Positions 1-8,375 of a stretch of DNA of 41,723 nt are shown here, piece after piece. Positions within the stretch are counted from its first letter, which is position 1, and each line of letters begins with the position of its first letter. The translations under genes were made by a program, and so were the position numbers. Source of the DNA: Prochlorococcus sp. AG-449-J16 (GTDB lineage: Bacteria; Cyanobacteriota; Cyanobacteriia; PCC-6307; Cyanobiaceae); NCBI GenBank assembly GCA_003209565.1, contig QCQK01000012.1, positions 1 through 41,723 on the forward strand, in the 5' to 3' direction. Under the pieces are notes generated by a model. The model worked only from the letters and a program-made list of their open reading frames with translations, searched no databases and had not been told where the DNA came from.

Positions 1-120
1 GCAGAAATATTCCACAGAATGCAATTCTTGTTAGCCTAATCTATTTCAGAGTTATATCTACATCGGCAGACTTCTTTTTAAGCTTACCTTTTTTAATCAG
101 AAAACTTTTTAAAAGAATTT
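1..120 (+). CDS. 3' end of a probable membrane protein (partial)
   Basis: A reading frame is open from base 3 and ends with TAG at 118-120. The last 38 residues alternate hydrophobic stretches (ILVSLIYF, FFLSLPFLI) with a basic tail (RKLFKRI), like the C-terminus of an integral membrane protein. The tail resembles flippase-like or lysylphosphatidylglycerol-synthase-type membrane proteins, but too little is present to decide. It converges with the iron permease gene and their stop regions overlap by two bases. Confidence 0.5.
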
Positions 121-1657
121 AGTTTTTTTTCTCTAAACTTGGTATCAATGTAATTGATGCAATAAGACCTAGAGTCATGATAAAAATAGCTGGTAATATT
201 GCTTCTACCATTCTTTCATCTCCAGCATATTGATATATTCTCACAGATAATGTGTCGAAATCGAATGGTCTTAAAATAAATGTTATGGGTAATTCTTTTA
301 TCGTGTCTACAAAAACTAAAAGTGATCCTACAAAGATTGGTCCTTGGAGCAAAGGTAGATGAATTTTTTTGATGATTCCCAGCCAATTCTCTCCTAAACC
401 AAGTGCAGCTTCATCAAGACTAGGAGAAATCCTCTCAAGACTTGAATCAATAGAACCCTTAGAAATAGTTAGAAATCGGACAAGATAACCCCAAATTAAT
501 AAGCAAATAGCAATGAAGTTTAATTTTGAAGAAGAAATGCTTATTAAAGACAAAGCTAATACAGTTCCAGGAATTGCGTAACCTATGCCCGCAAGGTTTG
601 TTATTAGGCCTAGTAATAAGCCTTTATTTGGACGTCTTGCTAAGGAAATTATTAAAGAGAATAACATCGTTATTAATGCAGTAAATAATCCTAGACTTAT
701 GGTCCTGAATGATAGGGTAAATAATTCTATAGATAACCCTTTTTGAATTTGATCGATATTTAGCAGAACCCAAAAACATGGAATTCCAAAAGAGAAAATT
801 GGAGGGAATAAAGATATTGTTATTGCTAAAAAAGCTCTTGTTTTTTTTAATTCCCACCCTTGAGAATCTTTTGATGCAGGATTTTCACTCCACCTCTTTG
901 ATTTTCTTCGCGAGAATTTTTCAAAAATAATTAAAGTGAAAATTATTAATAAAGCTACCAAAGATAGTCCAATAGCACTTTTTGGATTACCCTCAATTAT
1001 CCAATTTTCGGCTATACCTGTAGAAATACTTGGAATATTTAATAATGCAAATGTACCTAACTCATTCATTACTTCCATACACATTAAACTTATCCCTGTT
1101 ATTAGTGCTGGCATCGCCATCGGGAAAGCTATTTTAAAGAAGCTCCTCCATGGCCCAACTCCTAATCCTCTACTAGCATTGATTTGATTAACTCCAAATT
1201 TATTAAAACTTTCGTTAGCAAGAATGAATACATATGGATAAGTAGAAATTGAAAGTATTAATACACCCCACCATAAACCGGTTACTTGATACCCAAAAAT
1301 ACTCCCTAAATCCTGCAAAACAGCTGTTATTAGGTATGCTGGGGCGGCTAGTGGAATGAGTTGACAAATACGGAGAACTTTTCTGAACTTAAAATCACAA
1401 TTTGAAAGTAACCATCCATTTAAAGTGCCTAATCCTCCTCCAAAAAAACTTGTTAGTACTAAAACTTTTAAAGTTTCTAATATCTCTTCTCCCCCAGCAA
1501 TGCCTAATGAAAAATTCCCACTTACAACATATTGGACTCCTTCAAAAAGAAAATTGGAAATTGGAATGATTACAAAAAGTGCGACAATAAACGAAATAAA
1601 ATAAAAAAGTTTTAATTCGGTTAATGCTTTTTTAAATCCTTTAATAAGTATTTTCAA
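119..1657 (-). CDS. futB: Ferric iron ABC transporter permease (FutB/FbpB-like)
   Basis: Predicted inner-membrane permease of an Fe(III) ABC importer. The 512 residues contain about 12 hydrophobic segments in two halves, the usual form for FbpB/FutB permeases in which two permease units are fused. Each half has a cytoplasmic loop of the type that contacts the ATPase: one near residues 160-185 (ASRGLGVGPWRSFFKIAFP) and one near 412-435 (EAALGLGENWLGIIKKIHLP). The start is TTG at 1657. It is the last gene of a leftward run after cobW (26-base gap). No ATPase or substrate-binding protein lies in the window, so these must be encoded elsewhere. Iron specificity is inferred from family resemblance. 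Confidence 0.85.
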   Translation of the reverse strand: MKILIKGFKKALTELKLFYFISFIVALFVIIPISNFLFEGVQYVVSGNFSLGIAGGEEILETLKVLVLTSFFGGGLGTLNGWLLSNCDFKFRKVLRICQLIPLAAPAYLITAVLQDLGSIFGYQVTGLWWGVLILSISTYPYVFILANESFNKFGVNQINASRGLGVGPWRSFFKIAFPMAMPALITGISLMCMEVMNELGTFALLNIPSISTGIAENWIIEGNPKSAIGLSLVALLIIFTLIIFEKFSRRKSKRWSENPASKDSQGWELKKTRAFLAITISLFPPIFSFGIPCFWVLLNIDQIQKGLSIELFTLSFRTISLGLFTALITMLFSLIISLARRPNKGLLLGLITNLAGIGYAIPGTVLALSLISISSSKLNFIAICLLIWGYLVRFLTISKGSIDSSLERISPSLDEAALGLGENWLGIIKKIHLPLLQGPIFVGSLLVFVDTIKELPITFILRPFDFDTLSVRIYQYAGDERMVEAILPAIFIMTLGLIASITLIPSLEKKN

Positions 1658-1683
1658 AAATTAATTAAATCCTAATATGAACT

Positions 1684-2730
1684 CTAATCTGGATTAAATC
1701 TACATGATGACAGTTGATTTTTAATAGTTTGGTGATCTAAGTTTTTCCCAATTAATACTATCTTGTTAGATTTTTCTTTTGTCCACTCCTCATCATCTAA
1801 AGAAAACCGCTTTCCAGATAGGTGAAAAATGTGTTTTCTGTCACTTTCCATAAACCATAATACTCCTTTTGCTCGAAATACATTTTCTGAGATTTGATTA
1901 TCTAAGAAATATTGAAACTTCCTTAAAGAAAATGGTTCAAATGTCTCATATGAAACTGAAGTAAAACCCTCGATATTATTGCTCAATTCGTGGGAATGAG
2001 AAGAGTGATCGTGGGAATGAGAGGAGTGATCGTGGGAATGAGAAGAGTGATCGTGGGAATGAGAAGAGTGATCGTTTGAATTTTGTTCTATATTTTTTTT
2101 ATTTTTCTCGAATTCAAAAGTATCCGTCTCAAATAGACCCACGCTCATTATTGTATGTAATGCAACTTCACTATTAGTTGATCTCAAAATCCTTGGTTCT
2201 TTTTTTATTTTGTTTATAAACTCCTCTATTTTCTTTAATTTTTTTTCATTTACTAAATCAGATTTATTAAGAAGAAGGATATCTCCGTATAAAATTTGAG
2301 AATAGGCAACATTTGTATTATTAATTTCAAAATCAAAATTTTCTCCATCAATGACAGTGATTATTGAATCTAATCTTACTTTTTCTCTAAGATCACCAGC
2401 CGCAAAAGTCATGGCTACTGGTAATGGATCTGCTAATCCAGTTGTTTCAACAATCAAATAGTCTAATTTTTCAGCTCTTTCTAAAACTTTGGATACGGTA
2501 TTTAATAATTCGCCATTGATAGAGCAACATATACATCCATTATTTAATTCGATCATATCTTCTGAGCCTTTAATTATTAAGTCATTATCTATTCCGATTT
2601 CTCCAAATTCGTTTACTAAAACAGCTGTTTTAATACCAACTTGATTTTTTAAAATATGATTTAGAAGTGTAGTTTTGCCAGAACCTAAAAATCCACTAAT
2701 AATAGTAACTGGCAATAGATTTTTAGACAT
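1684..2730 (-). CDS. CobW/COG0523 family GTPase (metal chaperone type)
   Basis: A 348-residue G3E-family P-loop GTPase. Visible motifs are Walker A GFLGSGKTTLLNH near residue 14, the metal-binding CxCC signature (NGCICCSING) near 65, ETTGLADP near 95 and the guanine-specificity NKSD near 155. The C-terminal CobW domain begins near residue 260. Between the two domains is a His-rich stretch of four tandem HDHSSHS-type heptads (about residues 220-248), typical of members that bind Zn, Ni or Co. Known roles of COG0523 proteins are metal insertion or zinc allocation; the metal here cannot be read from sequence. It is transcribed with yjbQ, pterin dehydratase and the iron permease. ATG start. Confidence 0.9.
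   Translation of the reverse strand: MSKNLLPVTIISGFLGSGKTTLLNHILKNQVGIKTAVLVNEFGEIGIDNDLIIKGSEDMIELNNGCICCSINGELLNTVSKVLERAEKLDYLIVETTGLADPLPVAMTFAAGDLREKVRLDSIITVIDGENFDFEINNTNVAYSQILYGDILLLNKSDLVNEKKLKKIEEFINKIKKEPRILRSTNSEVALHTIMSVGLFETDTFEFEKNKKNIEQNSNDHSSHSHDHSSHSHDHSSHSHDHSSHSHELSNNIEGFTSVSYETFEPFSLRKFQYFLDNQISENVFRAKGVLWFMESDRKHIFHLSGKRFSLDDEEWTKEKSNKIVLIGKNLDHQTIKNQLSSCRFNPD
1988..2071 (-). repeat. Four 21-bp tandem repeats inside the cobW gene
   Basis: Four head-to-tail 21-bp units (1988-2008, 2009-2029, 2030-2050, 2051-2071), identical except for one base in the second unit (agg for aag), followed by a partial unit. Each unit keeps the frame and encodes one His-rich heptad. Near-identity at the DNA level points to recent expansion by slippage or unequal exchange. 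Copy number is probably variable between strains. Confidence 0.95.
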
Positions 2731-2759
2731 TTTGAATAGTTGAAAACAAGTTAATATTT

Positions 2760-3050
2760 TTATTGATCGAAAATTTTGTTGATTTCCGAAGCTAATGTTT
2801 GATCCAGATTCGTAATACCTCCTAGATCATGTGTATTTAATTTAATTATTACTTTTGAATAAATATTTTCCCAGTTTGGATGATGGTTATATTTTTCGCA
2901 AATCAAAGCAACTTTAGTCATAAAAGAAAAGGCTTCAATAAAATTAGCGAAGCTAAATTCTCTCTTAATTTGTTCATTTTTAATTTCCCAGCCAGGTATT
3001 TTGACAATTAATTCCTTCAATTCTCCATCTTGCAAAAGGTAAGGTTTCAT
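2760..3050 (-). CDS. Pterin-4a-carbinolamine dehydratase (PCD/DCoH family)
   Basis: A 96-residue protein from the ATG at 3050. It carries the canonical PCD signature: EKYNHHPNW, then an aromatic residue, THD, and a terminal LD of the G-G-I-T-N-L-D segment. Known activity is dehydration of 4a-hydroxytetrahydrobiopterin. No aromatic amino-acid hydroxylase is seen nearby, so another role (pterin salvage, or a scaffold role like the carboxysomal paralogue) is possible. I prefer the ATG at 3050 because it begins just before the conserved fold and leaves 13 bases after yjbQ; an upstream ATG at 3083 would overlap yjbQ by 20 bases. It lies 29 bases upstream of cobW. Confidence 0.85.
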   Translation of the reverse strand: MKPYLLQDGELKELIVKIPGWEIKNEQIKREFSFANFIEAFSFMTKVALICEKYNHHPNWENIYSKVIIKLNTHDLGGITNLDQTLASEINKIFDQ

Positions 3051-3063
3051 TAAATGATTAATA

Positions 3064-3549
3064 TTAGTTCTTATTAATTTCATTATAAATATTTTGCCTT
3101 TTATCACCAACTATATGTACATTAATGATTCTTTCCTTTTGATCAAATCGATGTTCCCATAAATAAACTGCTTGCCATGTGCCAAGCATAATTTTCCCGT
3201 CTTGAAAACTCAAAGATAAACAAGTGTTTGTAAGGGATGTTTTAATATGTGCTGGCATATCGTCAGCCCCTTCTTGATGATGTTTATAGGATATTTCTTC
3301 TCTATTTTTTGATAAGGTTAAGTAGGAATCATAGGGAACTATCGATTGCATATACTTTCTTAGGTCCCTCAGTACATTTGGATCTGCGTTCTCATTAATA
3401 GTTAAACTGCAACTTGTATGAAGTGAAGTTAAATTTAAAATTCCGGAATGAAAATTATTTTTTTTAACATATAAATTTAAATCATATGTGATATCAATAA
3501 AACCCTCGCCATTGGTTATAAATTTTAATTTTGAAAATATTTGTTCCAT
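3064..3549 (-). CDS. yjbQ: YjbQ/UPF0047 family protein
   Basis: 161 residues, normal for the UPF0047/YjbQ family. Conserved blocks are visible: SLHTSCSLTINENADPNVLRD near residues 42-62, GADDMPAHIK near 94-103 and LGTWQAVYLWEHR near 122-134. The invariant His and Asp residues suggest a metal site. Some members have weak thiamine-phosphate synthase activity in vitro; the physiological role is unsettled. It is the first gene of the leftward cluster and is divergent from the carboxypeptidase gene. ATG start. Confidence 0.9.
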   Translation of the reverse strand: MEQIFSKLKFITNGEGFIDITYDLNLYVKKNNFHSGILNLTSLHTSCSLTINENADPNVLRDLRKYMQSIVPYDSYLTLSKNREEISYKHHQEGADDMPAHIKTSLTNTCLSLSFQDGKIMLGTWQAVYLWEHRFDQKERIINVHIVGDKRQNIYNEINKN

Positions 3550-3621
3550 ATAAGTTAAAACTTAGTTAATCAATATCCTATTATGCATAAAGATGCATGT
3601 TTTACTGCAGACATTAAAATT

Positions 3622-3637
3622 TTTATCTTAAGATAAA
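3622..3637. promoter_or_regulatory. Perfect 16-bp palindrome in the yjbQ/carboxypeptidase divergent spacer
   Basis: TTTATCTTAAGATAAA is a perfect dyad with no loop, centred between 3629 and 3630 and ending 20 bases before the carboxypeptidase start. Two copies of the self-complementary hexamer ATGCAT (3583-3588, 3593-3598) lie closer to yjbQ. An operator for a dimeric regulator is possible; in AT-rich DNA it could also be chance. Confidence 0.35.
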
Positions 3638-3657
3638 TTTAATTTCCATTTAAATCT

Positions 3658-5163
3658 TTGGCTGAAATTCATTGGAATAAGCTGGGTGCTTACCTTAAAG
3701 AAACACAAATATTAGGTTCAATCCAAAATACACTTTATTGGGATCAGAATACTGGAATGCCAAAGAAAGGTGCTTCTTGGAGGTCTGAACAACTTACTTA
3801 TATTGCAAAAGTATTGCATGAAAGAAATTCATCCAAGGAATTTTCTAATTTAATACAATCTGCTAAAAATGAATTAGCAGATATTGAACGAAATTCCGAT
3901 AATCAACTTTTAATAAAAGATAAAGAAAGAAATATTAGTCTTTTATTGAAGGAATTTAATAGAGAAAGAAATTTAGATCCTAAATTAGTTGAGTCTCTAG
4001 CAAAGGCAAAATCTAAAGGGTATGAAAGCTGGCAAGAAGCTAAGGAAAAATCAGATTTTAAAATTTTTCTTCCTTTCTTTGAAGAATTAGTTAAATTGCG
4101 GATTGAAGAGGCAAAACAAATATCAGATCAATATTCACCATGGGAAACTTTAGCCCAACCCTTTGAGCCTGAATTAACTTTAAAGTGGCTGAATAAAATG
4201 TTTCAGCCTTTGAAAGACACTCTCCCAGAGTTGATTAGAGGGATTAATAAATCTAAGAAATATCACTGGAATTTGAGTCCAGAATCTCAACATAATTTAT
4301 GTTCTCAATTACTTGATGAGTTTGGGAGAGATAAAGATCAAGTTGTCGTTGGTAAATCTCCCCATCCTTTTTCAATTACATTAGGGCCTAATGATTATAG
4401 GATTACGACAAGAATTGTTGAAGGTGAACCATTATCAAGTTTTTTAGCAACTGCGCATGAGTGGGGGCATTCTATTTATGAACAGGGTTTGCCATCTCAA
4501 AGTCATCAATGGTTTGCTTGGCCTTTAGGTCAAGCAACCTCTATGGGTATTCATGAAAGTCAATCTTTATTTTGGGAAAATAGAATAGTTAAATCCAAAT
4601 CTTTTTCAAAAAGATTTTTTAACAAATTTGTTTCGTCTGGATGTTCTCTTAATAATTATTTAGAACTATGGAAATCGATTAATCATTTGGAAGCAGGATT
4701 AAATAGGGTTGAAGCGGATGAATTGACTTATGGCTTACACATATTAATAAGAACCGAACTTGAAATAGATTTAATTGAAAGAGGGTTACCTGCTGAAGAT
4801 ATTCCAACAGAATGGAATAAAAGATATGATGAACTCCTAGGAATTAAACCATCTAATGATTCAGAAGGTTGTCTTCAAGATGTTCATTGGAGTGAAGGGG
4901 CGTTTGGATATTTCCCCTCATATTTGTTAGGACATGTTATAAGTGCGCAAATATCTTCTCAAATGGAAAGAGACATAGGTTTGATTGACAACTTAATTGA
5001 AAATGGTGAATATCAAAAGATCATCTTTTGGTTAAAAAATAATATACATAAATATGGCAGATCAGTTAATTGTATGGAGTTGGTAGGAGCTGTAACTAAT
5101 GAAGAACTCTCGCCAAACTATTTTATTAATCATTTAAGGTCTAAAATAAATGATTTTTGCTGA
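3658..5163 (+). CDS. M32 family metallocarboxypeptidase (carboxypeptidase Taq)
   Basis: 501 residues, the usual size for thermostable carboxypeptidase 1 (peptidase family M32). The zinc-binding HEWGH motif is at about residues 267-271 and the downstream glutamate ligand motif (HESQS) near 298. Other family blocks are LYWDQNTGMP near residue 25, HPFSITLGPNDYRITTR near 235 and EADELTYGLHI near 350. It removes C-terminal residues from peptides, most likely in the cytoplasm since no signal peptide is seen. The start is TTG at 3658; no better in-frame start precedes the conserved N-terminus. Confidence 0.93.
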   Translation: MAEIHWNKLGAYLKETQILGSIQNTLYWDQNTGMPKKGASWRSEQLTYIAKVLHERNSSKEFSNLIQSAKNELADIERNSDNQLLIKDKERNISLLLKEFNRERNLDPKLVESLAKAKSKGYESWQEAKEKSDFKIFLPFFEELVKLRIEEAKQISDQYSPWETLAQPFEPELTLKWLNKMFQPLKDTLPELIRGINKSKKYHWNLSPESQHNLCSQLLDEFGRDKDQVVVGKSPHPFSITLGPNDYRITTRIVEGEPLSSFLATAHEWGHSIYEQGLPSQSHQWFAWPLGQATSMGIHESQSLFWENRIVKSKSFSKRFFNKFVSSGCSLNNYLELWKSINHLEAGLNRVEADELTYGLHILIRTELEIDLIERGLPAEDIPTEWNKRYDELLGIKPSNDSEGCLQDVHWSEGAFGYFPSYLLGHVISAQISSQMERDIGLIDNLIENGEYQKIIFWLKNNIHKYGRSVNCMELVGAVTNEELSPNYFINHLRSKINDFC

Positions 5164-5226
5164 AACATTACTTTTAAAGAATTTGGTTAGGTGTGAGGAT
5201 GTAAGATAAACAAAAATAATTTCTTG

Positions 5227-5814
5227 ATGGCAAATCTAAATCAGCCCCCAAGCAGGGTTACTCCAAATTTATTGCACATACTAAATGCTTTCACTGATAG
5301 CTCAAATACAATAATAAACACTATTGTTGAATTGAACTCTAATACCATAAATAAATATGAATTAATTACAGAAACTGGCCATCTTAAACTTGATAGGGTA
5401 GGTTATTCATCACTTGCATATCCTTTTGCTTATGGATGTATTCCAAGGACATGGGATGAAGATGGAGATCCTCTTGATGTAGAAATTGTTGGGGTAACTG
5501 AGCCATTGATACCCGGATCTATTGTGGAAGCAAGGATTATTGGGGTGATGAAATTTGATGATGGTGGAGAGGTCGATGATAAGGTAATAGCGGTTCTCGC
5601 AGATGATAAAAGAATGGATCATATCTCAAGTTATGAAGACCTTGGAGATCATTGGTTAAAAGAAACAAAATATTATTGGGAGCACTACAAAGATCTAAAA
5701 AAACCAGGAACATGTACTGTCAATGGTTTTTTTGGGATAGAAGAAGCTGTTAAAGTAATTAAAGATTGTGAAGAGAGATACAAAAGAGAAATTGATCCTA
5801 AATTAGTAAATTAA
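5227..5814 (+). CDS. ppa: Family I inorganic pyrophosphatase, canonical active site
   Basis: Hydrolyses pyrophosphate to phosphate. From the ATG at 5227 (a TTG directly precedes it) the protein has 195 residues, about 20 more at the N-terminus than E. coli PPase. The active-site set appears complete: E35, K43, E45, R57, Y69, D79/D81/D84 in DEDGDPLD, D112, D117, K119, and Y154/K155 in HYKDLKK. It is one of two family I enzymes in the window; the other (20558) lacks two of these residues, so this gene probably supplies the cell's soluble pyrophosphatase activity. It converges with hemC. Confidence 0.92.
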   Translation: MANLNQPPSRVTPNLLHILNAFTDSSNTIINTIVELNSNTINKYELITETGHLKLDRVGYSSLAYPFAYGCIPRTWDEDGDPLDVEIVGVTEPLIPGSIVEARIIGVMKFDDGGEVDDKVIAVLADDKRMDHISSYEDLGDHWLKETKYYWEHYKDLKKPGTCTVNGFFGIEEAVKVIKDCEERYKREIDPKLVN

Positions 5815-5829
5815 CTAATTTTATTTTTC
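5800..5829. terminator. Possible terminator between convergent ppa and hemC
   Basis: AAATTAGT (5800-5807) and ACTAATTT (5814-5821) form a perfect 8-bp stem with a 6-base loop, followed on the plus strand by a T-rich run. It covers the end of ppa and the stop of hemC. The stem is A/T-rich, so it would be weak; no GC-rich alternative is present. Confidence 0.45.
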
Positions 5830-6771
5830 TCTAAATTTTTCAAATATTTCGCTTAGTATTTCTTCGGCACCTTGCTGCTTTAATTTTTTAGCTAGTTCTT
5901 TGCCTACTTTTTCGGGATCATTAATATTGCCAATATATTGATCTTTAATAAGCCTTTCTCCATCAAGAGATGCAACCATACCAGTAAGGTAAAGTTGTTC
6001 ATTCTGAATTTTACTATTCACACCTATTGGGACTTGGCATCCACCTTCGAGCTCTCTTAAAAAAGCCCTTTCTGCTAGACATCTTTGACTGGTGGGTTTA
6101 TCCTCTAAGATATTTATGATTTCTAAAACTTTTTTATCATCAGATTTACATTCAATGCCAAGTGCTCCTTGGCCAACGGCATGAAGGGAGACTTCACTTG
6201 GGATAATCTGGTGAATTCTTGATTCAAAGCCTAATCTCTTTAAACCAGCGGCCGCAAGAATTATACAATCAAATTCTCCTGCATCTAATTTTTCAATTCT
6301 TGTAATAACATTTCCCCTGATATCTTTGAAAACAAGATGTGGGTACTTATTTCTTAATTGTGCAAGTCTTCTTAGGGAGCTTGTTCCAACAATCGAACCT
6401 GCAGGTAAGTTTTCTAATTTATAACTGTCATTTTTTTTGTTTACTACTAAAGCATCTGCAGGATCCTCCCTTTTTGTAATGCATCCCAATTTAAGGCCAT
6501 TAGGCAAATTGGTTGGTAAATCCTTTAGAGAATGTACTGCTAAATCTGCATGGCCTACCAGCATTTGTGCTTCAAGTTCTTTTGTAAATAAGCCTTTGTC
6601 ACCAATTTTTGCTAAGGCTACATCAAGGATTTTGTCACCTTGAGTTGCCATAGCTTCTATAGATACCTCTAAATTGGGAATATTTCTTTCTAGTTGATCT
6701 TTAACCCATAAAGTTTGAACCATTGCTAGCTTACTTCTTCTACTAGCTATTTTTAGCTTAAAATTAGTCAT
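5821..6771 (-). CDS. hemC: Porphobilinogen deaminase (hydroxymethylbilane synthase)
   Basis: Condenses four porphobilinogen molecules to hydroxymethylbilane for heme, chlorophyll and corrinoid synthesis. The 316 residues carry the family blocks [13 protein letters not shown] near the start, SLKDLPT near 82-88, [13 protein letters not shown] near 128-140 and IRGNVITR. The dipyrromethane cofactor cysteine is in [12 protein letters not shown] near residue 243. ATG start. It lies downstream of, and in the same direction as, the sigma factor gene, with a 97-base gap that may hold its own promoter. Confidence 0.97.
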   Translation of the reverse strand: MTNFKLKIASRRSKLAMVQTLWVKDQLERNIPNLEVSIEAMATQGDKILDVALAKIGDKGLFTKELEAQMLVGHADLAVHSLKDLPTNLPNGLKLGCITKREDPADALVVNKKNDSYKLENLPAGSIVGTSSLRRLAQLRNKYPHLVFKDIRGNVITRIEKLDAGEFDCIILAAAGLKRLGFESRIHQIIPSEVSLHAVGQGALGIECKSDDKKVLEIINILEDKPTSQRCLAERAFLRELEGGCQVPIGVNSKIQNEQLYLTGMVASLDGERLIKDQYIGNINDPEKVGKELAKKLKQQGAEEILSEIFEKFREK

Positions 6772-6868
6772 TAAATATTATTTTGAGTTTGAATTAAAAA
6801 TTAAGTCGAATTTATTTTAAGCTATTATTTTGCCAGTTTTTAAAGCTAATTATTATACTTAACTTTTT

Positions 6869-8050
6869 TTATTTTATATATTCTTTTAAAACCCCATTTC
6901 GATTTGGATGTCTAAGTTTTCTTAGGGCTTTTGCCTCTATTTGTCTAATTCTTTCTCTCGTCACATCAAAAATCTGGCCAATTTCTTCAAGAGTTTTCAT
7001 TCTTCCATCATCAATTCCATATCTCAATCTGAGAACATCTCTTTCTCTTGGACTAAGAGTGGCTAATACTCCTTCCAAATCTTCTCTTAGTAAAGTTTTA
7101 GATACATCTTGCTCTGGATTTTCTATATCAGCCTCTATAAAGTCTCCAAGTCTTGAGTCTTCTTCTTTCCCTATTGGAGTTTCTAAAGAAATAGGAAGTT
7201 GCGCACTTTTAGCTATAAATCTTAATTTTTCGATTGTCATTTCCATACTCTCAGCGATTTCTTCTTCACTTGGTTTCCTGCCAAATTCTTGGCTAAGAAC
7301 TTTTGTGGTTTTTTTAATTCTGGATATTGTCTCGTATAAGTGAACTGGCAATCTAATAGTTCTACTTTGATCCGCAATTGCTCTTGTAATGGCTTGGCGA
7401 ATCCACCAAGTTGCATATGTAGAGAACTTATAACCTTTTTCATGGTCGAATTTTTCCGCTGCCCTAATTAGACCCAAACTTCCTTCTTGGATTAAATCTT
7501 GAAATGATAAACCTCTGTTCATATATTTTTTAGCAATGGAAACAACTAATCTTAAATTTGATTGAACCATTTTTTCTTTAGCTCTCCGCCCTAATAGAAG
7601 TCTTCTTCTAAATTTGGGGAGAGGCATATCTATTAACTCGGCCCATTCTCTTACAGATGGGAAATGTCCTTTTTCTGACTCATATTGAGTTGCTAGCTCT
7701 TCTAATTGGAGTAAGTCAGCAATTTTTCTTGCAAGCTCAATTTCTTCATCTGGTCTTAAAAGTCTAATTCTTCCAATTTCTTGGAGATAAACTCTTATTG
7801 AATCTTCAGTGTAGATACCTTTAGGCCCAAGTTTTATATTCCCGAGCCCTTTATCTTCTTCAGAATCACTAAATTCATTATTGTTATTTTCTATATTACT
7901 TTCGTTCAACTCGGCAGATGTCTGTAAAGTTTGATTATTTTTATTACTATCTTCTTCAACTATTGTCTCTAAATTTGTATTCATTTTTTTATTGATCTTT
8001 TTTTTTGAACTAGGCTTGGAATTCTTTGATTCTGCTGCGACTGGACACAT
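6869..8050 (-). CDS. rpoD: Principal RNA polymerase sigma factor (group 1 sigma-70)
   Basis: 393 residues. After a charged, low-complexity N-terminus (1-75) come region 1.2 ([16 protein letters not shown]), the core-binding and melting regions 2.1-2.4 ([26 protein letters not shown]... [14 protein letters not shown], ending RTIRLPVH), region 3 (ETISRIKK onward) and region 4.2 with its helix-turn-helix ([28 protein letters not shown]). The full region 1.2 and exact region 2.4 fit the primary cyanobacterial sigma factor rather than an alternative one, though a group 2 factor cannot be excluded outright. The ATG at 8050 has a strong AAAGGAG ribosome binding site 7 bases upstream, unusual in this window. 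Confidence 0.93.
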   Translation of the reverse strand: MCPVAAESKNSKPSSKKKINKKMNTNLETIVEEDSNKNNQTLQTSAELNESNIENNNNEFSDSEEDKGLGNIKLGPKGIYTEDSIRVYLQEIGRIRLLRPDEEIELARKIADLLQLEELATQYESEKGHFPSVREWAELIDMPLPKFRRRLLLGRRAKEKMVQSNLRLVVSIAKKYMNRGLSFQDLIQEGSLGLIRAAEKFDHEKGYKFSTYATWWIRQAITRAIADQSRTIRLPVHLYETISRIKKTTKVLSQEFGRKPSEEEIAESMEMTIEKLRFIAKSAQLPISLETPIGKEEDSRLGDFIEADIENPEQDVSKTLLREDLEGVLATLSPRERDVLRLRYGIDDGRMKTLEEIGQIFDVTRERIRQIEAKALRKLRHPNRNGVLKEYIK

Positions 8051-8288
8051 AATTGACTCCTTTCTACGGTGAATTTAACTAGATAAAATTTTATTTAGGG
8101 CTAATTTGAACAATTAGTAGTAAAGTCCCCTTAATGTTTAAAAAACTTTTTCGCAAAATGAGAATAAGAAAAGTTTTCTAAATTGTTGAAAAATTTAAAT
8201 AGTGCTATAGATTACCTAAAGTAAAAAGTCTTGGGATTTCTCAGACAGGCAGATCATTTTTGAATTTTCAGTTAATGATCAGAGCTTC
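8051..8288. other. Divergent intergenic region between sigma factor and priA
   Basis: With the 87 bases that follow, this is the longest stretch without a recognised gene (8051-8371). The left part is AT-rich and holds the sigma-factor leader with its AAAGGAG site at about 8058-8064. The right part (from about 8225) is less AT-rich and stays open in one plus-strand frame from 8220 to 8372, ending in the short ORF listed next. I see no tRNA, terminator or known regulatory RNA motif. Confidence 0.5.
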
Positions 8289-8375
8289 ATGTCTCCCTTA
8301 AGAGCAGGATACTTACAATGTGCAAAAAACACTTTGTGGAATGTTCAACAATCCAATACTAAGAAAAAGTTTTGA
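8289..8375 (+). CDS. Possible 28-residue leader ORF overlapping the start of priA
   Basis: ATG at 8289 to TGA at 8373-8375. The product begins MSPLRAGYLQC and ends NTKKKF. Its stop overlaps the TTG start of priA in a TTGA arrangement, as in the tightly coupled pairs elsewhere in this window. The frame is open for 23 further codons upstream without a usual start codon. No function is recognised; it may be an upstream ORF coupled to priA or chance. Confidence 0.25.
   Translation: MSPLRAGYLQCAKNTLWNVQQSNTKKKF

Noticed and set aside
936..1187. Plus-strand 83-residue frame opposite the iron permease
   Set aside because: It lies wholly inside a well-supported permease gene and has no recognisable motif.
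1988..2071. CRISPR-like array
   Set aside because: Units are 21 bp, contiguous without spacers and in frame inside cobW.
7059..7343. Plus-strand 94-residue frame opposite the sigma factor
   Set aside because: It is antisense to the conserved sigma region 3-4 coding sequence and reads like a composition shadow.
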